This document shows, piece after piece, positions 1 through 6,619 of a stretch of 9,718 nt of DNA. The DNA is from Senegalimassilia sp003474385 (GTDB lineage: Bacteria > Actinomycetota > Coriobacteriia > Coriobacteriales > Eggerthellaceae): NCBI RefSeq assembly GCF_003474385.1, contig NZ_QUCY01000043.1:1-9718 (forward strand). Reading direction: 5' to 3'. Both the position numbers and the translations under genes were made by a program. The notes under the pieces were generated by a model. The model was not told where the DNA came from and ran no database searches. It saw only the letters and a program-made list of their open reading frames with translations. The number at the start of each line of letters is the position of its first letter. Positions within the stretch are counted from its first letter, which is position 1.

Positions 1-1
1 C

Positions 2-1159
2 GCGCTCGCGGCCGTGCTGGCGCTCGCGCTCGTCGCGCCGGCCCTGGCCGCGCTGGCCTCGCCCACTCCGGCGCTGGCCGTGGAGACCTCGAAGGAGAAC
101 TTCGAGGCGAAATACAAGGACGACTACCACCAGGCGATCAAGGACCGCAAGGAAGACCCCAGCATCACCACGAACACCATGTGGACCGACGACGACCTCA
201 TGATGGGCGCCTGCGGGGAGTACCCGGGCTTCGATGCCTTAAACGCAGGTCCCTGGGTCTCCTATTTCGTCTACAGCTCCGCCGAGGGCATCGCGAGCTT
301 CTGCGTCGACTGCGGCGAGGCGATGCTTCAGTGCATCTCGTCGTCGGGACTGCTCAAGCTCGACTTCACCGGCGAGGGTTCCGATTTCGCCAAGATGTAC
401 TCGGCGGCCGCGGACGTCTCGGTCAAGGTGATCCAGCCGATATGCGTGGGCTTTCTGGGCCTCGCGTGCGTGTGGGCCCTGCTCGAGTTCTCCAAGGAGG
501 TCTCGACCAACCGCGGCGACCACTTCTCGATGGCCGGCAACTACGTCTGGATCATCGTCAAGTTCTCGCTGGTCATGGTCCTCATCAGCCATACCGTGCA
601 GCTGTGCGGAGGCGTGTACGAGGTCTTCCTGTGGATCGCCAACAAGGTCTCCGACACTCTGGCGGCCGGACAGATCAGCGGCGTCGGCTTCAACTCCTTC
701 ATGCTCTCCATGATGGAGATCAGGTACAGCCAGTTCGCATGGTCGGTCGGCTACGCGCTCGTGTCGCTGGTCATCCTCGTCTCGACCGGCCTGTGCCTGA
801 TCAAGGTCCTCACGCTCACCATCACCCGCATGTTCGAGATCTACCTGATGACGGCCTTCGCCGGCTTCCCGCTCGTGATGCTCACGACGCGCGAGACAAG
901 GCCGTCGGGCATCGGGTACTTCAAGAAGTTCGCCGGCGTGTGCCTCCAGGCGGCGATCCTCATCACGATCATCGCCTTCGCCGGGATCTGCTTCTCGGCG
1001 GCCGGGTCGCTTTTGGCGACCAAGCCGAACCCCGGCATCGACGACGCGGTCTGGACCATCATCTCGCTGCTCGCGTCCATGGCCGGATGCTTCGGCTTCT
1101 CGGCGCTGTGCGGGCAATCCAAGCATATAGCGGACACGATCATGGGGGCGATGGGCTGA
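2..1159 (+). CDS. VirB6/TrbL-like conjugal transfer membrane protein (5' partial)
   Basis: Probable channel-forming inner-membrane subunit of a type IV secretion (conjugation) apparatus. The frame is open to the left edge, and the visible part begins within a signal peptide: an Ala/Leu-rich core ending in a good cleavage site, PALA|VETS. No positively charged n-region and no ribosome site precede the GTG at 14, so the true start lies upstream. Counting GTG 14 as residue 1, an outside segment of about 110 residues carries C67, C97, C100 and C107, including a CVDC pair. About six hydrophobic segments follow, near 139-160, 177-210, 243-266, 276-291, 312-333 and 345-366. A signal peptide, an outside domain and a polytopic C-terminal half is the usual build of the VirB6-like protein found just before PrgI and VirB4 in Gram-positive elements. 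The family call rests mainly on this topology and gene order, because VirB6 proteins are weakly conserved in sequence. The protein ends at TGA 1157-1159, which shares a base with the next start codon. Confidence 0.8.
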   Translation, partial: ALAAVLALALVAPALAALASPTPALAVETSKENFEAKYKDDYHQAIKDRKEDPSITTNTMWTDDDLMMGACGEYPGFDALNAGPWVSYFVYSSAEGIASFCVDCGEAMLQCISSSGLLKLDFTGEGSDFAKMYSAAADVSVKVIQPICVGFLGLACVWALLEFSKEVSTNRGDHFSMAGNYVWIIVKFSLVMVLISHTVQLCGGVYEVFLWIANKVSDTLAAGQISGVGFNSFMLSMMEIRYSQFAWSVGYALVSLVILVSTGLCLIKVLTLTITRMFEIYLMTAFAGFPLVMLTTRETRPSGIGYFKKFAGVCLQAAILITIIAFAGICFSAAGSLLATKPNPGIDDAVWTIISLLASMAGCFGFSALCGQSKHIADTIMGAMG

Positions 1160-1575
1160 TGGTAGAGATCATCCTGCGCAAGGACATCCAGGACTACGAG
1201 GCAAGGCCGCTGTTCGGCTTCACGTACCGCCAGGTCGCAACCGGCGCGGCCATCGCGATCACCGCCGCCGGCATGGGCCTCGGGATCTCGTCTTTCACCG
1301 AGATCAACACGATGTGGCTGATGCTGATCATGACCGTCTGCGCCGCAATCGGGCTCGTCGGCCTCGGGCGCATCCACGACCTCAAGTTCGAGCAGTGGTT
1401 CGCCATCTGGAAGGCCGACCGCGACTGGCCGACGGTCGCCCTGTTCGCCGCCCCGACGCTCTCGCCCCACGGCGACCGCGCCGCCGCCAAGGCGAAAGGC
1501 GGCAAGAAGCCCAAGAAGGAGACCAGAGCGGAGAAGGCGGCGGCGATGGAGTCCGACGCCGAGGCCGAGGCATAG
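1159..1575 (+). CDS. PrgI family conjugal transfer protein
   Basis: Small inner-membrane protein of 138 residues, functionally comparable to VirB3, which in conjugation systems sits next to and works with VirB4. The N-terminus reads IILRKDIQDYEARPLFGFTY followed by RQ, matching the PrgI-family pattern of a Lys-Asp-Ile-x-x-Tyr segment followed by a Gly-hydrophobic-Thr-x-Arg-Gln element just before the first membrane helix. Two membrane helices are visible at about residues 25-45 and 51-70. The tail contains a W-rich segment (EQWFAIWKADRDW, about 78-90) and ends in a Lys/Ala/Glu-rich charged region from about residue 107. The ATG at 1159 overlaps the preceding stop (TGATG), suggesting translational coupling. 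A G-rich stretch at 1144-1148 could act as its ribosome site. The same frame is open upstream to about 181, but that part reads as an Arg-rich shadow of the VirB6-like gene. VirB4 follows after 19 bases. Confidence 0.88.
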   Translation: MVEIILRKDIQDYEARPLFGFTYRQVATGAAIAITAAGMGLGISSFTEINTMWLMLIMTVCAAIGLVGLGRIHDLKFEQWFAIWKADRDWPTVALFAAPTLSPHGDRAAAKAKGGKKPKKETRAEKAAAMESDAEAEA

Positions 1576-1582
1576 AGATAAC

Positions 1583-1588
1583 GGAGAA
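1583..1588 (+). promoter_or_regulatory. Ribosome binding site of virB4-like gene
   Basis: GGAGAA lies in the 19-base gap, with 8 bases between the GGAG core and the ATG at 1595. The gap is A-rich compared with the surrounding DNA, as expected for an accessible initiation region. It supports starting VirB4 at 1595 and thus including the zinc-ribbon extension in the protein. Confidence 0.7.
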
Positions 1589-1594
1589 ATTAAC

Positions 1595-4500
1595 ATGATC
1601 TGCCCCAACTGCAACTGCGAGCTCGTGGACGGCACCGCGGTGTGCCCATACTGCGGCACGCCCCTGGCGGCCGCCTCGCCGTCCGCCGACGCCACCGCGA
1701 CCATGCCCGCCATCCAGCACCCGGCCGCCGCGCCCGCACCGGCTTACCGCGCCGAGGACGTCCCTGTGCCCGCGACTGCGCCAGAGGCCCCGCAGCCCGC
1801 CGCGCACGACTACGGCGCGCAGGCCGCATACGGACGCGGGGAGGGCGCCGCGACGCCTGCCGCCGCCCAGCGCGACCCCTACGATGACTACTACCGCCAG
1901 GCCCCGGCGCCTTCTAGCGCGCCGGCATACCGCGAGCCCGCACCCCAGCCGGCCCGCGACCCCTACGATGACTACCACCGCTCCACCCCGAGCCGCGGCG
2001 GGCAGGAACCTGCCGCCCGCGACCCGTATGGGGACTACGCCGTATCCGACGGACGCGGCACCTACGGGGAACATGCCCCGGTCGCCGCAGCCCGCGACCC
2101 GTACGAGGACTATTACCGCCAGTCCCCGGCATCCCCGAGCATGCCGGCGTACCGCGAGCCCGCACCCCAGCCGGAGCGCGACCCATACGATGACTGCCCC
2201 GCCGCGCCCCGCGCAGAGGATACGGACGGGCACGGGCGCCATGGACGGCGCGAGGAGAGCCGCGACGACGTCCGCGCCGAGGGCCGCGACGCACGCCGCC
2301 AGCAGAAGCTCAACGCGAAGGCCGCGAAGGCCCGCAAGCGCCGCGAGCGCGCCGCGGAGAAGGCCGGAAAGAAGAAGGGCATGAAGCGCCTGCTGCCGAC
2401 TGAGGACTACCCCGGCACGCTCGTGCTGCGCGCCGACAAGTGCACGCAGGACGCGCTCGGCTACGAGCTTCTGTGCGAGGACGGCACCATCAAGCTCCAG
2501 CAGGGCGTCTACAGCCGCGTCGTGGAGTTCCAGGACGCCAGCTTCCAGGCGGCGCGCGAGTCCGAGCAGCGCGAGATCTACGAGAACTGGTCGGAACTGC
2601 TCAACACGTTCGACAACACCGTGCACCTCCAGGTCAAGATCCTGTGCCGCGTCATCGACCGCGACGCCTTCCGCGAGGACGCCTTCCTGCCGCCCGTCGA
2701 GGGCGACTACGCCGGCAACCGCTTCCGCCGCGACATCAACCAGATCATCGAGAGCAAGGTCGCCGAGACCCAGCAGAACGTCGAGAGGCGCCGACTGTTC
2801 ATCGTGACCGTCGAGGCGCCGACCCGCGAGCAGGCGTCCCCGCAGCTCGCCCGCGCGACCGAGCAGGTCATGCGCTCGCTCAAGAACATGGGGATCTCCT
2901 CGGAGGAGGTCCGCGGAAACGAGCTGCTGCGCATCATCGACTCGATCACCAACCCGCACGACCCGCGCGGCTTCGTCTCTTTCGACGACCTGAAGGTCAC
3001 CGACGAGCACGGCACGAGCGCCATCCAGCTCGGCTACACGACCAAGGACCTCGTCGCGCCCGCCGACCTCACCAAGATCGACGACACCCATATCTCGTGG
3101 AACGGATTCGTCGGCCAGGCGCTCTACCTCCAGAAGTGGGCGGGGTCGGTCCGCTCCGACATGGTCTCGAGCCTGGCGGAGCTGCCCATCAACCAGGTGA
3201 TCACGCTCGACATGACGAGCTGGGAGCAGTCGCGCGCCATCGAGACCATAGAGTCGATGAACACCGACCTGAAGGTGCAGAAGTCCGACTACGTGCTCAA
3301 GCACTCCCAGACCATGTACATCACCGACGAGATGCTGCCCACCAACCTCCAGGACGCCATGGAGAACGCCCGCGACCTGCGCGACGACCTCGTGAGCCGC
3401 GACCAGAAGATGTGGTCGCTCACCTGCACCACGATGACCTGGGCGGACTCGCTCGAGGACTGCGACGAGAACTCCGGGGCCATCCAGGACGTGTTCCGCC
3501 GCTTCACCTGCCGCGCCGTGCCGCTCGTGAAACTCCAGCGACAGGGCTTTGCCGCGATGCTGCCCACGGGCCGCTGCGACATCCCCTACGTGCGAAACCT
3601 CACGACCGCCCCGCTCGCGGCGCTCGTGCCGTTCACGTCGGTCGAGCTCATGGAGCGCGGCGGCATGTGGATGGGGCAGAACCAGACGTCCAAGAACTTC
3701 ATCTTCTACAACCGCCGCGACGCCGTCGCCCCCAACGGCTTCATCCTGGGCAAGCCCGGCCGCGGTAAGTCGGTGACGGCCAAGAACACGATCCTGTGGA
3801 CGCTGCTCACCGACCCCACCGCCGAGGTCATCGTCCTCGACCCCGAGCGCGAGTACATCAACGTCGCGCGCGAGATGGACGGCGAGGTCGTCCAGATCTC
3901 CGGCGACTCGCACACCTACATCAACCCGTTCGACCTCGAGCTCGTGGAGGGCGAACAGCCGCTCGCGATGAAGGTCGACGCCATCATGTCGATGGTCGAG
4001 ATGATGGCCAAGAACCTCTCGCCGATGCAGAAGACGCTCGTGGACCGCTGCGTCTCGCGCATCTACGACCGTTACTTCGCCACCCATGACCAGCGCGACA
4101 TCCCCACGCTGATCGACTTCTACAACATGCTCAACCAGCAGCCCGAGCCCGAGGGCCGCATGCTCGCCGTCACCATCGAGCGCTACGTCACCGGCCAGGC
4201 CTCGCTGTTCAACCACCCGACCAACGTGAACACGCACAAGCGCTTCGTCGTCTACGACATCCGCGACTGCGCCGACAACATGAAGGGCCTGGCGCTGCTG
4301 ATCCTGCTCGACCAGACGTGGAACCGCATCGTGCGCAACCGCGAGCGCCACGTCCGCACGTGGGTGTTCATCGACGAGATGCAGCTGCTCTTCGAGAACG
4401 ACTACGCGATCTCGTACTTCGACCAGCTCTGGACCCGCTCGCGCAAGTACGGCGCGATCCCGACCGGCATCACGCAGAACATCGAGCGCATCATCAACAA

Positions 4501-4792
4501 CGAGAAGAGCCGCCTGATGCTGGCGAACTCCGACTTCCTGGTGCTTCTCGGCCAGTCCGCCTCGGACGCCGCGGCGCTGGGCGAGGTCATCAAGCTCTCC
4601 GAGCGCCAGGTCGCGATGATGCGCAACGCCGGCCCCGGCGAGGGCCTGCTGGTCGCGGGCGGCAAGATCATCCCGTTCGAGAACCGCATCCCGACCGACT
4701 CGGCCATCTACCGCATGGTCACCACCAAGCTCGACGACCTGATCCAGTACTCCAACGAGGGCGGACGCGTCGATGCCGCCCGCCGCGGGTAG
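1595..4792 (+). CDS. VirB4-type conjugation ATPase with N-terminal zinc ribbon and repeat extension
   Basis: AAA+-type motor ATPase of the type IV secretion machine, 1065 residues, expected on the cytoplasmic face of the membrane. Residues from about 263 onward match the usual VirB4/TraE/CD1110-like length of roughly 800. Walker A is GKPGRGKS at 719-726. Walker B is WVFIDE with D927-E928, followed by MQLLF. The segments WTRSRKYGAIPTGITQNIER and FLVLLGQSASD are typical of the C-terminal VirB4 core. Residues 1-262 are unusual. A zinc ribbon (CPNC at 3-6, CPYC at 17-20) is followed by a Pro/Ala-rich linker with five RDPY motifs starting at residues 93, 121, 142, 167 and 195, then a Lys/Arg/Ala-rich, probably helical stretch at 220-262. 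The start at ATG 1595 has a good ribosome site. An in-frame ATG at 2381 (M263) begins exactly where the conserved part begins, but the extension is clearly coding. The gene stops 8 bases before the peptidase gene. Confidence 0.95.
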   Translation: MICPNCNCELVDGTAVCPYCGTPLAAASPSADATATMPAIQHPAAAPAPAYRAEDVPVPATAPEAPQPAAHDYGAQAAYGRGEGAATPAAAQRDPYDDYYRQAPAPSSAPAYREPAPQPARDPYDDYHRSTPSRGGQEPAARDPYGDYAVSDGRGTYGEHAPVAAARDPYEDYYRQSPASPSMPAYREPAPQPERDPYDDCPAAPRAEDTDGHGRHGRREESRDDVRAEGRDARRQQKLNAKAAKARKRRERAAEKAGKKKGMKRLLPTEDYPGTLVLRADKCTQDALGYELLCEDGTIKLQQGVYSRVVEFQDASFQAARESEQREIYENWSELLNTFDNTVHLQVKILCRVIDRDAFREDAFLPPVEGDYAGNRFRRDINQIIESKVAETQQNVERRRLFIVTVEAPTREQASPQLARATEQVMRSLKNMGISSEEVRGNELLRIIDSITNPHDPRGFVSFDDLKVTDEHGTSAIQLGYTTKDLVAPADLTKIDDTHISWNGFVGQALYLQKWAGSVRSDMVSSLAELPINQVITLDMTSWEQSRAIETIESMNTDLKVQKSDYVLKHSQTMYITDEMLPTNLQDAMENARDLRDDLVSRDQKMWSLTCTTMTWADSLEDCDENSGAIQDVFRRFTCRAVPLVKLQRQGFAAMLPTGRCDIPYVRNLTTAPLAALVPFTSVELMERGGMWMGQNQTSKNFIFYNRRDAVAPNGFILGKPGRGKSVTAKNTILWTLLTDPTAEVIVLDPEREYINVAREMDGEVVQISGDSHTYINPFDLELVEGEQPLAMKVDAIMSMVEMMAKNLSPMQKTLVDRCVSRIYDRYFATHDQRDIPTLIDFYNMLNQQPEPEGRMLAVTIERYVTGQASLFNHPTNVNTHKRFVVYDIRDCADNMKGLALLILLDQTWNRIVRNRERHVRTWVFIDEMQLLFENDYAISYFDQLWTRSRKYGAIPTGITQNIERIINNEKSRLMLANSDFLVLLGQSASDAAALGEVIKLSERQVAMMRNAGPGEGLLVAGGKIIPFENRIPTDSAIYRMVTTKLDDLIQYSNEGGRVDAARRG
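1604..1654 (+). other. Zinc-ribbon segment at VirB4 N-terminus
   Basis: Codons 4-20 and the preceding Cys codon encode a CxxC-x10-CxxC arrangement (C3, C6, C17, C20, with an extra C8) ending in the sequence GTPL. This closely follows the short zinc-ribbon pattern found at the N-termini of many unrelated bacterial proteins (CPNCG...CPxCGTPL). Zinc binding is inferred from the four cysteines. It could serve as a docking or oligomerisation module. Confidence 0.75.
1871..1975 (+). repeat. 105-bp in-frame direct repeat, copy 1
   Basis: This stretch encodes VirB4 residues 93-127, running from RDPYDDYYRQ through AYREPAPQP to the next RDPYDDY. The second copy lies 222 bases (74 codons) downstream. 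Comparing the two by eye gives about 89 of 105 identical bases and 28 of 35 identical residues. Several differences are at third codon positions, so the peptide is probably kept by selection after duplication. Confidence 0.85.
2093..2197 (+). repeat. 105-bp in-frame direct repeat, copy 2
   Basis: This stretch encodes VirB4 residues 167-201 and pairs with the copy at 1871-1975. The last Tyr of the copy is replaced by Cys (C201), and the Asp after the first RDPY is Glu. Between the copies lies a further single RDPYGDY motif (142-148). The array therefore has five RDPY cores in total, with two higher-order units. Confidence 0.85.
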
Positions 4793-4800
4793 CGTGAGCC

Positions 4801-6588
4801 ATGGCAGACGAGAAGCCCACCGTAACCGACAAGGCGAGCCCGCTCGAGATGGAGAAGGCCAGGCACTCCTCGCTCGAGTACGCCGTGCAGCACGACGGCC
4901 CCGCGTACAAGCAGAAGGCCGTCGCGCCCTACAGGGAATCGGCCCTACCCGAGCTCACGCGCGGGGAGGCCGCCAGGTCCGTGTTCAAGGACCGCGTCAG
5001 CGAGTCCGTCGGAAACGCGCTCGGAGCGGCCAAAGGTGCCGCCGAGGGGGCGGCCAAGGGCGCGGCCACAGGGGTCGCGAAGGGCGCCCTGCACAGCCCC
5101 CGCGCGGCGCTGGAGGTGAGCGCGGCCATCGGCCTTTCCGACGGCAACGCCCAGATCGCCGACGAGGGGGCGCGCGCCGCCGACACCGTCGCCAACGCGG
5201 CGATGACCCAGGCGGACCCGCGAAACCTCTACCGCGAGGGAAAGGCCGTCGTCGACAGGCTGCCGGCGGGACGGGCCCGCAGGCGCATGGCGAAATGGGA
5301 CGCGAAGTCGAAGAAGGCCCTCGCCAAGCAGGACAAGGTGCTCAACCAGCTGGAGCACAGAAGGAAGCGCGCCGACACCATGCGACGCGCCGGCATGTCG
5401 GACAAGTCCCTGCTCGGGCGCTGGATCAACCTCAGGCAGAAGCGGCTCGAGAACAAGGCGGGGCGGCTTGGCGCCAAGGCAGGGCGGCTCGCCGGTACGA
5501 ACACCTCCGGCATCCGCGGCAAGATCATGCAGCTGCGCCGCACCAAGGCGAATGTCACGAACACCGTCTTCGGTTGGCGCGGCCTGGCTGCGGCGGGTGC
5601 GGCGGCGGGCGGCACCGCCATCGTCTGCCTGGTCGGGATGTCGCTGCTCAGCGCGGTCATCGGCGGCGCCGCATCGTCGTCTTCCGGCGGCAGCGCCGAG
5701 GGCTACCTGGACCAGGCGCAGCGCTACGTCGACGACGACTCCATCGGGTACTCGCAGTCCACGCGCTGCCACAACCCCAACATGGACTGCTCGTCGTTCG
5801 TCTACTACTGCCTCGTCGATTCGGGCTACTGCACGACCGAGCAGCTGGGTACGTACCCGTTCACCACCTCCACCATGGCAGAACCTCTGCTCAAGGCGGG
5901 CTTCGAGAAGGTCGAGTGGGACGGGAAGATGGACTCCCTGCAACGCGGCGACATCCTCATCAACACCGAGCAGCACACGGAGATCTATGCCGGCGACGGC
6001 AAGGACTACGGCGCGCACGAAGATCTCGACGGCGCCGACGGCGACTCGTCGGGAGACGAGGTGTCGCTGGGGTCTTACTGGAACGACGCCTGGGACACGA
6101 TCCTGCGTCCGACCGGAGGGGCGGGCGTCACCATCCCCGAGCAGTACGGCAACGGCGGGTACTCCGTCACCTTCTACACCCCGCGCGGCTGCTACATCGA
6201 CGGCCGTGACACCGCGTGGGCGGCAGGGACGTCGCAGGCGGCGGTCCACTCCAAGTGGTCGCTCGCCGGGGCGAAGTACGACGACGATATCGCGACCTAC
6301 AACGGCCGCTACCTGATCGCCTGCACGACGACGTACGGGCGCGTCGGCGACAAGGTCGACTTCACGCTGTCGGACGGCACCGTGATCAAGTGCGTCATCG
6401 CCGACGCGAAGAACCCCAACGACCAGGGATGCAACAAGTGGGGGCACTCGAACGGCCAGAACGTCATCGAGTTCGAGGTTGAGAGGTCGCGCTTCTACAG
6501 GAGCGGCAACCCCGGCAGCTCGAGCTGGAAGGCCGAATGGGGCGGCAAGCGCGTCTGCTCGTCCGTCAACAGCGGCAGCATCCTCTAG
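4801..6588 (+). CDS. Membrane-anchored NlpC/P60-like peptidase of the conjugation machine (CD1108-like build)
   Basis: Probable cell-wall hydrolase that opens peptidoglycan for the mating channel; 595 residues. Residues 1-255 lack a signal peptide and are Ala/Lys/Arg-rich. They include a GAAx tetrapeptide repeat at 75-96 and a strongly basic helical stretch at about 150-250. One membrane helix at about 262-289 is followed by a Ser/Gly linker. Residues 302-437 form an NlpC/P60-like domain with catalytic Cys in MDCSSFVYY (C330), a histidine in QHTEIYAG (H392) and a further H406. Residues about 500-561 form a second domain (see separate entry). By the positive-inside rule, the basic part is cytoplasmic and the enzyme is outside. 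The layout resembles the CD1108-type mobile-element proteins of clostridial elements, as I recall them. The lysozyme domain of the two-domain CwlT/Orf14-type enzymes is not evident. The ATG at 4801 follows the VirB4 stop by 8 bases with only a weak ribosome site, so coupling to VirB4 translation is likely. Confidence 0.85.
   Translation: MADEKPTVTDKASPLEMEKARHSSLEYAVQHDGPAYKQKAVAPYRESALPELTRGEAARSVFKDRVSESVGNALGAAKGAAEGAAKGAATGVAKGALHSPRAALEVSAAIGLSDGNAQIADEGARAADTVANAAMTQADPRNLYREGKAVVDRLPAGRARRRMAKWDAKSKKALAKQDKVLNQLEHRRKRADTMRRAGMSDKSLLGRWINLRQKRLENKAGRLGAKAGRLAGTNTSGIRGKIMQLRRTKANVTNTVFGWRGLAAAGAAAGGTAIVCLVGMSLLSAVIGGAASSSSGGSAEGYLDQAQRYVDDDSIGYSQSTRCHNPNMDCSSFVYYCLVDSGYCTTEQLGTYPFTTSTMAEPLLKAGFEKVEWDGKMDSLQRGDILINTEQHTEIYAGDGKDYGAHEDLDGADGDSSGDEVSLGSYWNDAWDTILRPTGGAGVTIPEQYGNGGYSVTFYTPRGCYIDGRDTAWAAGTSQAAVHSKWSLAGAKYDDDIATYNGRYLIACTTTYGRVGDKVDFTLSDGTVIKCVIADAKNPNDQGCNKWGHSNGQNVIEFEVERSRFYRSGNPGSSSWKAEWGGKRVCSSVNSGSIL
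6298..6483 (+). other. C-terminal outside domain of the peptidase, possible double-psi beta-barrel
   Basis: Residues 500-561 of the peptidase run from YNGRYLIACTTTYG through VGDKVDFTLSDGT, VIADAKNPND and WGH to NVIEFEVE. A similar pattern (a YYLVA-like strand, a Gly-rich turn, a GDxK-type motif, a His, and a final EF strand) recurs at the ends of many phage and mobile-element wall proteins in Firmicutes, as far as I remember. D535 and H549 are the best candidates for active-site residues. A fold like RlpA or 3D-domain lytic enzymes is inference only. A non-catalytic wall-binding role is equally possible. Confidence 0.45.
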
Positions 6589-6604
6589 CCCATCGAATGA
6601 ATTG

Positions 6605-6610
6605 AAAGGG
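6605..6610 (+). promoter_or_regulatory. Ribosome binding site of the 6620 gene
   Basis: AAAGGG lies 9 bases before ATG 6620, inside the 31-base gap that follows the peptidase stop. The gap is distinctly A-rich. A second in-frame ATG at 6626 is too far for optimal spacing, so 6620 is preferred. No promoter is evident in the gap. Confidence 0.65.
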
Positions 6611-6619
6611 AAAACGAAC

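Noticed and set aside
239..241. Rare TTA leucine codon in the VirB6-like gene as a regulatory codon
   Set aside because: TTA control through bldA is known from Streptomyces. Nothing here suggests such a host, and one rare codon is not evidence of regulation.
181..1158. Upstream in-frame extension of the PrgI-family gene
   Set aside because: The extension is an Arg-rich out-of-frame reading of the VirB6-like gene. The PrgI family begins directly at ATG 1159 with its typical N-terminus.
2381..2383. ATG 2381 as the real start of VirB4
   Set aside because: It fits the family's usual length, and a purine-rich stretch precedes it, but the upstream zinc ribbon and the repeats with third-position differences are clearly protein-coding, and ATG 1595 has a proper ribosome site. 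A minor internal start cannot be ruled out.
2440..3768. Second plus-strand frame of 442 codons inside virB4
   Set aside because: It is an Arg/Pro/His-rich out-of-frame translation of VirB4 with no ribosome site and no conserved feature.
1382..4351. Open frame of 989 codons on the minus strand, opposite virB4
   Set aside because: It encodes a Val/Leu/Arg/His/Asp-rich low-complexity sequence with no domain, and it lies opposite a gene with clear Walker motifs. Long antisense frames are expected in G/C-ending-codon DNA.
6479..6619. Earlier in-frame start for the 6620 gene
   Set aside because: It would overlap the end of the peptidase gene with Ala/Arg/Ser-rich shadow sequence. ATG 6620 has a good ribosome site, a membrane anchor follows it, and it sits in the A-rich gap.
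6589..6619. Possible internal promoter or terminator in the largest gap
   Set aside because: The gap is 31 bases, A-rich, without a hairpin followed by T's and without a recognisable -35/-10 pair. Its composition is explained by the ribosome site.
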